DNA of 5,007 nucleotides from Flavobacterium sp. GTDB taxonomy: Bacteria; Bacteroidota; Bacteroidia; Flavobacteriales; Flavobacteriaceae. The notes beneath the pieces were generated by a model. It ran no database searches and was not told the DNA's origin. It saw only the letters and a program-made list of their open reading frames with translations. Positions 1 through 5,007 of this stretch are shown piece by piece. The position numbers and the translations under genes are program-made. The DNA is taken from positions 1 to 5,007 of the forward strand of contig JAUXNR010000826.1 in the NCBI GenBank assembly GCA_030682755.1, given 5' to 3'. The first letter of the stretch is position 1. The number at the start of each line of letters is the position of its first letter.

Positions 1-426
1 AGTTGTTATTTGATTTAGAGTATTTATTGTTGTTAATGAAGGATTCCATTCTACATAGAGAACTTGTATAAAACCCGACAAAGCAGATAGACCATCAATC
101 GTTTGTAATGCTGGATTATTAGTTACGTATAAATTCAACGTACCTGTTAATCCATTTAAACCACCAATATCAACAAGGTTATTATTGTTATGAATTTGTA
201 ATAAACCTATTAAACTTGATGTAATTTGATTAAGACCATCAATGGTTGTTAATAAAGGATTTCCAGTTATGTAAATAGAATTTCCAACATTTGAAAGGTT
301 TGGTAATGCCCCATTTAATGTTGTTAATTGTGTGCCTGAAATTGACAAGTCACCAGTAATTGAAGTAATTGAAGTTAAGCCAGCCAAATTTGTTGTGTTG
401 CCATTATAGCCAGTAATAGTTAAACT
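1..426 (-). repeat. Six protein-level leucine-rich / L-domain repeats within the secreted protein
   Basis: Reading the minus-strand protein, repeat units begin near residues 50, 75, 99, 124, 147 and 171, a period of 23-25 residues. Units include YITGNPLLTTIDGL, YVTNNPALQTIDGL and YVEWNPSLTTINTL, with a more degenerate one, IHNNNNLVDIGGL. The spacing and the alternating hydrophobic pattern suggest parallel beta-strand coils of a solenoid. The DNA repeats are diverged and the array runs off the window edge, so the total number is unknown. Confidence 0.7.
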
Positions 427-573
427 GCCATCAATTATTGTGCAGTTCGGATATTGAGCCACAAAAGCGTCAACTTCAGCTTGTGATGTTAAAGATATTG
501 AACCTTCAGGCGGGCATTGTGCAAAAATCGTTTGTACTAAAACGGTTAATAGTAAAAGTAATTTTGTTTTCAT
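1..573 (-). CDS. Secreted leucine-rich / receptor-L-like repeat protein, N-terminal part (C-terminus beyond window)
   Basis: The reading frame starts at the ATG at 573 and stays open for 191 codons to the left edge, so the gene is truncated by the window, not broken. An in-frame TAA four codons upstream makes this the first possible start. Residues 1-18 are a typical signal peptide (MKTK, a Leu/Val-rich core, cleavage expected at IFA|QC). Residue 20 is Cys, but Gln precedes it, so it is not a lipobox. Residues 24-49 form an N-terminal cap containing LTSQAEVDAFVAQYPNC; Cys20 and Cys44 may form a disulfide. From about residue 50 onwards there are six repeats of 23-25 residues with a pattern like L-x-I-x-x-N-P-x-L-x-T-I-D-G-L. 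This resembles the receptor L domain and leucine-rich families of flavobacterial surface proteins. Such proteins usually end in a type IX secretion sorting domain; that part is not visible here. Its ligand or function cannot be told. It is divergent from the phosphoesterase gene at 779. Confidence 0.85.
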   Translation of the reverse strand, partial: MKTKLLLLLTVLVQTIFAQCPPEGSISLTSQAEVDAFVAQYPNCTIIDGSLTITGYNGNTTNLAGLTSITSITGDLSISGTQLTTLNGALPNLSNVGNSIYITGNPLLTTIDGLNQITSSLIGLLQIHNNNNLVDIGGLNGLTGTLNLYVTNNPALQTIDGLSALSGFIQVLYVEWNPSLTTINTLNQITT

Positions 574-778
574 AAGTATTTTTTAAAGATTTGAGAAAAC
601 AATATTACTTTCATTTGATAAGCAAAATTTAGGAATTACTTGAAATCGGGTTTATATTTCACGAAATAGTTAATTTTTTCTACGAACCATTTTTATCAAA
701 TCTCACAACCGTTAAATTTTTAATAAATACAAATCAAACAAGAGCAGATGTTGTTATTTTGTATGAAAATTAATTTTG
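574..778. promoter_or_regulatory. Divergent intergenic region, promoters presumed but not clearly visible
   Basis: This very A/T-rich 205-base stretch separates two divergently transcribed genes, so it must hold a promoter for each. I found no perfect TAnnTTTG element with a matching upstream TTG in either direction. The nearest candidates each miss one consensus base: AAATTTTG on the minus strand (630-623), which would give a leader of roughly 45 bases for the secreted protein, and TTATTTTG on the plus strand (754-761), very close to the phosphoesterase start. I see no hairpin, riboswitch-like structure or small reading frame that I can support. Confidence 0.3.
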
Positions 779-2011
779 ATGATTCGTTTGTTGTTTTTTA
801 TTGCGTTTGTTTTATTAATCGAAGTTTATGCATTTCAGGCTTTTAGAACCTTGTCCAGAATAAAATGGGTTCAATATTCGTATGTGCTTCTAAGCGTTCT
901 AATTTTAGCTTACATCATATATTCGTTTACTCAATTTGACCGTCGTGTTGGGCAAAATTCGAGCACACTTCTCACTTTTGGTTTGGTGTTAATTGTATAT
1001 ATTCCTAAAATTATTTTGACTTTAGTGATGTTTGGTGAAGATTTTTATAGAATAATTTCCGGCACAATTTCGCACTTTTTAGGGAATACCGATAAAAGTT
1101 CTTTTCTTCCTGAAAGGAGAAAATTTGTTAGTCAAATTGCTCTTGGAGTGGCGGCTGTTCCTTTTTTATCGCTTTTATATGGAATGACGAAAGGGAAATA
1201 TAATTTTAAAGTCATCAAACAAACACTTTTCTTTAGCGATTTGCCAGATAGTTTCGACGGAACGACCATCACACACATTTCCGACATTCATTCCGGTAGT
1301 TTTGATAATCCTGAAAAAATTCAATATGCGGTTGATTTGATTAATGAACAGAATTCAGATATGGTTTTGTTCACGGGTGACATTGTGAATACGCACGCAA
1401 CAGAAATGCATCCTTGGGTTGATACGTTTAAAAAAATTCATAATCCAAAGTTCGGAAAGTATTCTGTTTTAGGAAATCACGATTATGGTGAATACATTGA
1501 TTGGCCAACGCAAAAGGAAAAAGAAGATAATTTTGAAGCCATTAAAGATATACATCGTCAAATTGATTTTAAATTATTGATGAATGAAAATGTAAAATTG
1601 AAAAACGGAACTGATGAAATTGCCGTTGTTGGTGTTGAAAATTGGGGTAAGAGTTTCAAAAAAGCTGGTGATTTAGTAAAAGCTTCAGACGGTTTAAATC
1701 AAAAAGATTTTAAGATTTTGATGAGTCACGATCCAAGTCATTGGGAATATGAAGTGAAAAACCACAAAAGTAATTTCCATTTAACGTTATCTGGACATAC
1801 ACATGGCTTGCAATTTGGCATTGAAATTCCTGGATTTATTAAATGGAGTCCGGTGCAATATGTTTACAAGCAATGGGCGGGTTTATATGAAAATTTGGGC
1901 AGATATGTTTATGTAAATCGCGGTTTTGGCTTTCATGCTTACCCCGGAAGAGTAGGAATTTGGCCTGAAATTACGGTAATCGAACTAAAAAAAGGAGAAA
2001 AAGTAGTGTAA
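779..2011 (+). CDS. Membrane-anchored calcineurin-like metallophosphoesterase (YaeI/YkuE type)
   Basis: I chose the ATG at 779 (410 residues). A TTG directly before it is in frame but unlikely, and a TGA lies at 764. The N-terminal third has four hydrophobic segments, at about residues 2-22, 30-50, 63-85 and 116-135. The catalytic domain follows from about residue 160 with all the usual metal-site motifs in order: SDIH (Asp169, His171), GDIVN (Asp201, Asn204), GNHD (Asn233, His234, Asp235), SHD (His317) and GHTHG (His340, His342). These define a dinuclear-metal phosphoesterase. The substrate is unknown; relatives in the YaeI/YkuE group are linked to envelope phosphodiesters. Positive residues between segments 1 and 2 and before segment 4 suggest that the catalytic domain faces the periplasm. 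The RRKF before segment 4 resembles a twin-arginine motif. The gene is probably monocistronic or weakly linked to the thioredoxin-like gene 74 bases downstream; I see no terminator in the gap. Confidence 0.9.
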   Translation: MIRLLFFIAFVLLIEVYAFQAFRTLSRIKWVQYSYVLLSVLILAYIIYSFTQFDRRVGQNSSTLLTFGLVLIVYIPKIILTLVMFGEDFYRIISGTISHFLGNTDKSSFLPERRKFVSQIALGVAAVPFLSLLYGMTKGKYNFKVIKQTLFFSDLPDSFDGTTITHISDIHSGSFDNPEKIQYAVDLINEQNSDMVLFTGDIVNTHATEMHPWVDTFKKIHNPKFGKYSVLGNHDYGEYIDWPTQKEKEDNFEAIKDIHRQIDFKLLMNENVKLKNGTDEIAVVGVENWGKSFKKAGDLVKASDGLNQKDFKILMSHDPSHWEYEVKNHKSNFHLTLSGHTHGLQFGIEIPGFIKWSPVQYVYKQWAGLYENLGRYVYVNRGFGFHAYPGRVGIWPEITVIELKKGEKVV

Positions 2012-2025
2012 TTCGTTAAAAATAC

Positions 2026-2033
2026 TACATTTG
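2026..2033 (+). promoter_or_regulatory. Bacteroidota -7 promoter element (TACATTTG) for the thioredoxin-like gene
   Basis: TACATTTG matches the Bacteroidota housekeeping -7 consensus TAnnTTTG perfectly. It lies 52 bases before the ATG at 2086, so transcription would start near 2039-2041 with a leader of about 45 bases. No convincing TTG -33 element is seen 19-21 bases upstream; that spot overlaps the end of the phosphoesterase gene. The short motif occurs by chance in A/T-rich DNA, but its position in a 74-base gap directly before a gene favours a real promoter. Confidence 0.5.
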
Positions 2034-2085
2034 TATATTATTTATTAAAGAATAGGTTTAATTTCAATATAAAATTTGTCAACTT

Positions 2086-2382
2086 ATGTCAAAATTTGGT
2101 GAACTTATTAACGCTCAAGTTCCGGTATTAATCGATTTCTACACCGAATGGAACGAGTCTTCTGTGGCCATGCATCCTGTTATCAGAGATGTGGCAGCTG
2201 CTTTGGGTGATAAAGCAAAAGTGATTAAAATTGATGTGGATAAAAATCAAGAATTAGCAGACGCTCTAAGAATCAAAGGACTTCCAACTTTAATGATTTA
2301 TAAAGAAGGTCAAATGGTTTGGAGACAATCCGGAGAATTGGATGCTAATACTATTATTGGTTTGGTTCAAGAACAAGTTTAA
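2086..2382 (+). CDS. Thioredoxin-fold protein lacking both active-site cysteines
   Basis: This 98-residue protein is a single thioredoxin domain without signal peptide, so it should be cytoplasmic. It aligns without gaps to E. coli thioredoxin with a constant offset of nine residues: Asp17 matches the buried Asp26, Trp22 matches Trp31, Pro31 matches Pro40, Lys48 matches Lys57, the cis-proline Pro67 (in KGLPT) matches Pro76, and Gly75 and Gly83 match Gly84 and Gly92. The catalytic CGPC, however, reads NESS (residues 23-26), and the protein contains no cysteine at all. It therefore cannot perform thiol-disulfide exchange. A structural, chaperone-like or protein-binding role is likely, but this is inference. 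The frame is intact, codon use is like its neighbours, and an in-frame TAA at 2059 supports the ATG at 2086. It has its own likely promoter, and its stop codon overlaps that of the convergent deacetylase gene. Confidence 0.9.
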   Translation: MSKFGELINAQVPVLIDFYTEWNESSVAMHPVIRDVAAALGDKAKVIKIDVDKNQELADALRIKGLPTLMIYKEGQMVWRQSGELDANTIIGLVQEQV

Positions 2383-3023
2383 TCAATTCTTTCACATCGA
2401 TAACCATTTTCGGATAAAAATTGTAATGTTTTTGGAAGTACATATTCCAAATTCCGAAATGCTTTTATACTATCGTGAAAAACGATGATGCTTCCTGATT
2501 CAACATTTTTCAATACATTTTCTAAACATTTTTCTTTAGAAATTTCTTTTTTATAATCGGCACTCAAAACATCCCACATGATGATTTTGTAACCCAATTT
2601 CCGTAGTTTTCTAGATTGCAAAGGTTTTATTTTTCCGTAAGGCGGACGAAAAAGTTTTGATTGAAGATTTTTAGAAGCATTTTTTTGAATTTCTTCCTCA
2701 CATTGTTCAACCTCTTTTAAATAGGCTTTGTTTGAAGTATTCCATCCCTTTACATGATTGAACGTGTGATTTCCAACCGCATGACCTTCTGCAATCAATT
2801 TATTGAAAATTTCGGGATGTTTTTCAATATTATTTCCAATACAAAAAAAGGTGGCTTTGCAATTATAGATTTTTAACTGCTCTAAAACCCATTCGGTAAT
2901 TTCAGGAATTGGTCCGTCATCAAAGGTGAGATACACTTTTTTATCACTATTTGGGATATCCCAAAAATAATTTGAAAAAATAGTTTTAATAATTCTATTG
3001 GTTTTTATCCAGAGTATATCCAT
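2379..3023 (-). CDS. Polysaccharide deacetylase family protein (NodB homology, CE4-like)
   Basis: This complete 214-residue protein consists almost entirely of a NodB homology domain, which removes acetyl groups from N-acetylated (or O-acetylated) sugars with a metal ion. The motifs are in order: TFDDGP (residues 33-38, catalytic base Asp35 and metal ligand Asp36), HTFNH (86-90, metal ligands His86 and His90), RPPYG (126-130), MWDVLSADY (149-157, a variant of motif 4 without the usual Trp) and VFHDS (181-185, His183). All key catalytic residues are present, so it should be active. There is no clear signal peptide; the first 20 residues are only mildly hydrophobic with several Lys/Arg, so its location is uncertain. 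The substrate (peptidoglycan, a surface polysaccharide or a small sugar conjugate) cannot be read from the sequence. An in-frame TAG at 3035-3033 fixes the ATG at 3023 as the start. A strong terminator ends just upstream of that start, and the gene overlaps its convergent neighbour by 4 bases. Confidence 0.92.
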   Translation of the reverse strand: MDILWIKTNRIIKTIFSNYFWDIPNSDKKVYLTFDDGPIPEITEWVLEQLKIYNCKATFFCIGNNIEKHPEIFNKLIAEGHAVGNHTFNHVKGWNTSNKAYLKEVEQCEEEIQKNASKNLQSKLFRPPYGKIKPLQSRKLRKLGYKIIMWDVLSADYKKEISKEKCLENVLKNVESGSIIVFHDSIKAFRNLEYVLPKTLQFLSENGYRCERID

Positions 3024-3033
3024 AAAAAATTGC

Positions 3034-3060
3034 TAAAAAAAGAGCCAAATTAATGGCTCT
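3034..3060 (-). terminator. Rho-independent terminator after the DUF2723/TMEM260-like gene
   Basis: On the minus strand the sequence reads AGAGCCA, loop TTAATT, TGGCTCT, followed directly by a run of T (stem 3060-3054 with 3047-3041, T-run 3041-3035). The 7-bp stem is perfect and has three G-C pairs, and the T-run is seven long, counting the last base of the stem. It begins five bases after the stop codon of the upstream gene (3066), so it is placed to end that transcript. It finishes about 11 bases before the start codon of the deacetylase gene. Confidence 0.88.
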
Positions 3061-3065
3061 GATTT

Positions 3066-5007
3066 TTATTCGTTTTTACGTTTGAAGCGTTCAAATCGTT
3101 TGTTGTAATTATTAAAGTCTATCTTTGATTTTTCAAAAAACTCGGCATCACCTCTGTCTTTCATGGTTGTTAAAAGAGATCGGTAACGTTCAATATTTGT
3201 TACAATTTCAACAATTAAATCACTTTGTTCTTTTGATTTTAAACTGCTGTAATAATTTAAATTGTCTTGGTATTTTCCAATTAGCTTGGTGAGCAAAGCT
3301 CTGGCTTTTTCTTTTTCGCCAACTTCATAATAGCCGCCCGCATACGGTTCAACCATGGTATAATAGCCATATAAATCAACTGGCATTTTTTCAATAGCCA
3401 AATTAATTACGTCTTTAGCTTTATCCATTTTATCTTCTCTGATCAATTGTTCCATTAATCGAGCAATATTGGTGCGATAAGAAATACTGTTTCTTCTTGT
3501 TTCAATATCGTGATAAATATCAGTTCTTTCACCATTGCCCCAATCCCATTTCATAATGATGTCATACATTTTATCACTATCAATCTGACCCATATCCAAT
3601 GGGCTTCCTCCTTTTTGAACAGGGGTATATACAGGAACTAATTTATACACCAAACCTTGAAGTTGAAGATAGTCTTTCATCCAAATGTAATCGTCATCAC
3701 TAAAACTTCCTCCAGTAAAACAAATCGGTCTTTCCCAATTATTGTTGTTAATAATGTCTAACATCATCAATCTGTTTTTTAATAAGGATCTAGATTTAAT
3801 GGTCAAATCGATATAAGGCACAATGGAGTCATGATATTTTTCATTCAAGACATTGTTCTTGATAACAGCTTCTTTGTCAACAGGAATTCTTATTTTATTA
3901 GTTGGGAAAAAGTTAAGTTTTTGACCGTTTTGCATTTCAACTTTTGTGCGGTCATCATCCATAGCAATGAAATTCAAGAAATCATTTAATTCTAAAGCAT
4001 TTTCTGTTTTTGGAGAATAAACACAATAGTCAAGGTTGTCACCCACATATTGTTTTCTGACAAACGAAATGGGCAAAGGTTCAGACTCATAAGCCTTTGC
4101 TTTCATTTGGTCAATATACCAATCGGTCATTAATAAACTGGTGTTTACTATTCTAACATCTGTTCTTATACCTTCAATTTCTTGAGCATACCAAAGAGGG
4201 AAAGTATCATTATCACCAATCGTAAATAAAATCGCATTTGGATCACACGATTCTAAATAAGCTTTCGCATTTGCCAAAGCGGTATATTTATTTGATCGAT
4301 CATGGTCATCCCAATTTTGAGAAGCCATCAAAACCGGTGCGGCAAGTAGTGTGGTTGCCAAAACCAAAGGCACTGCAATTTTGGGTTGCAACCATTTTTT
4401 CAAAGCATCAATAATGGCGAAAGCACCAAAACCAATCCAGATTGCAAAAATATAGAAGGAACCAACTAAGGCATAATCACGTTCTCTGGGTTCAAAGGGT
4501 TTTTCGTTGAGGTAAATTTTTAAAATTAACCCTGTAAATAAAAACAACACTAATAAAACATAAAATAGTTTCAAATCTTTTTTAGCTAAAAAAACCAATC
4601 CAATTATGCCTAAAATAAAAGGTAAAAAATAATAGATATTCCTGCCTTTGTTGTTTTTTACATCTGCCGGAAGATTATTTTGTGAACCTAATCTTGCAGA
4701 ATCAATTGCTCCAACGCCACTAATCCAGTTTCCGTCCAAAACATCATATTTGCCTTGAACATCATTTTGTCTTCCCACAAAATTCCACATCAAATAACGC
4801 CAATACATATAGCCAAATTGATATTCAAACATAAAGCTCAAATTATCCCAGGTGCTTGGTTTGTCAACAATTAGATAACTTCCATAGGATTTTAAAAACG
4901 AATTATAATCTTCAAGATCAAGTTTGCCCATTGCAAAAGCTTGTTTGAATTCCAAGACAATAGAAACTAATTCTTCTTCGTGACTGTATTCCGGGTCAAT
5001 TTTAAAA
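3066..5007 (-). CDS. DUF2723 / TMEM260-like (GT117) protein, probable protein O-mannosyltransferase, C-terminal part
   Basis: The frame is open from the right window edge to the stop at 3066, giving 646 visible codons (first full codon at 5006); the start lies outside. The TTG at 4955 that could be read as a start is internal, because 17 more in-frame codons precede it. Counting from that TTG: residues 44-82 contain the DUF2723 hallmark with YMYWRYLMWNFVGRQNDVQG and GNWISG. Four membrane segments follow at about 107-124, 129-148, 162-184 and 193-211, with the conserved NEKPFEPRERDYA between the second and third. Next is a conserved soluble block with NWDDHDRS (214-221), TIGDNDTFPLWY (245-256) and EGIRTD (261-266). 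The C-terminus from about 490 is helical and TPR-like. Bacteroidota homologues are usually about 1000-1100 residues, so the N-terminal GT-C membrane part with the catalytic acid is missing from view. The family is related to human TMEM260, a protein O-mannosyltransferase, which suggests a role in O-glycosylation of exported proteins. The enzyme activity is inferred from family, not seen. Confidence 0.9.
   Translation of the reverse strand, partial: FKIDPEYSHEEELVSIVLEFKQAFAMGKLDLEDYNSFLKSYGSYLIVDKPSTWDNLSFMFEYQFGYMYWRYLMWNFVGRQNDVQGKYDVLDGNWISGVGAIDSARLGSQNNLPADVKNNKGRNIYYFLPFILGIIGLVFLAKKDLKLFYVLLVLFLFTGLILKIYLNEKPFEPRERDYALVGSFYIFAIWIGFGAFAIIDALKKWLQPKIAVPLVLATTLLAAPVLMASQNWDDHDRSNKYTALANAKAYLESCDPNAILFTIGDNDTFPLWYAQEIEGIRTDVRIVNTSLLMTDWYIDQMKAKAYESEPLPISFVRKQYVGDNLDYCVYSPKTENALELNDFLNFIAMDDDRTKVEMQNGQKLNFFPTNKIRIPVDKEAVIKNNVLNEKYHDSIVPYIDLTIKSRSLLKNRLMMLDIINNNNWERPICFTGGSFSDDDYIWMKDYLQLQGLVYKLVPVYTPVQKGGSPLDMGQIDSDKMYDIIMKWDWGNGERTDIYHDIETRRNSISYRTNIARLMEQLIREDKMDKAKDVINLAIEKMPVDLYGYYTMVEPYAGGYYEVGEKEKARALLTKLIGKYQDNLNYYSSLKSKEQSDLIVEIVTNIERYRSLLTTMKDRGDAEFFEKSKIDFNNYNKRFERFKRKNE

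Noticed and set aside
1..426. CRISPR-like or DNA tandem repeat array
   Set aside because: The periodicity comes from protein repeats in an open reading frame. The DNA units are diverged and there are no identical direct repeats with unique spacers.
776..778. TTG as start codon of the phosphoesterase gene
   Set aside because: An ATG follows directly at 779. TTG starts are rarer, and both choices differ by only one residue.
2023..2039. Small inverted repeat TACA-TT-TGTA after the phosphoesterase gene as a terminator
   Set aside because: The stem is only four A/T-rich pairs with no T-run suited to termination, and it overlaps the better-supported promoter element.
2071..2079. TAAAATTTG-like sequence just before the thioredoxin-like start as a second promoter
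   Set aside because: The spacing within the motif is one base too long compared with TAnnTTTG, and it would leave almost no leader before the ATG.
2364..2377. GTTC-AA-GAAC hairpin near the end of the thioredoxin-like gene as a terminator
   Set aside because: The stem is only four base pairs with a two-base loop and no T-run. It lies inside coding sequence and is likely chance.
4953..4955. TTG as start of a 629-residue protein
   Set aside because: The frame continues without a stop to the window edge, and the family is known to have a long N-terminal membrane part, so this codon is an internal leucine of a truncated gene.

Overview
The window looks like a chromosomal fragment of an AT-rich Bacteroidota bacterium, most likely a member of the Flavobacteriaceae such as Flavobacterium. 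The reasons are the strongly A/T-biased codon use, a perfect TAnnTTTG promoter element, the lack of Shine-Dalgarno-like sites before the genes, a secreted leucine-rich/receptor-L-like repeat protein of the type common in flavobacteria, and a DUF2723 (TMEM260-like, GT117) membrane protein with the sequence signature of this phylum. There are no RNA genes, insertion sequences, phage genes or CRISPR repeats.

Layout from left to right. Positions 1-573 (minus) hold the N-terminal 191 residues of a secreted repeat protein whose C-terminus lies outside the window. A 205-base divergent intergenic region follows. Positions 779-2011 (plus) encode a polytopic membrane metallophosphoesterase with an intact calcineurin-like active site. 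After a 74-base gap carrying a good Bacteroidota -7 element, 2086-2382 (plus) encodes a 98-residue thioredoxin-fold protein in which both active-site cysteines are missing. This gene meets the next one tail to tail: the two stop codons share the palindrome TTAA at 2379-2382. Positions 2379-3023 (minus) encode a complete NodB-type polysaccharide deacetylase. A strong intrinsic terminator on the minus strand lies at 3034-3060. It ends the last gene, 3066 to the right window edge (minus), which is the C-terminal 646 or so residues of a DUF2723/TMEM260-like protein, a probable protein O-mannosyltransferase.

Most of the genes fit a cell-envelope theme: surface or secreted protein, membrane-bound phosphoesterase, carbohydrate deacetylase and protein O-glycosylation. 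Nothing shows that they form one pathway, because the gene directions alternate and a terminator separates the two collinear minus-strand genes. I found no evidence for a new multi-gene system. The observations most worth a second look are the cysteine-less thioredoxin, which otherwise aligns without gaps to classical thioredoxin, and the terminator placed almost directly on the start codon of the deacetylase gene.
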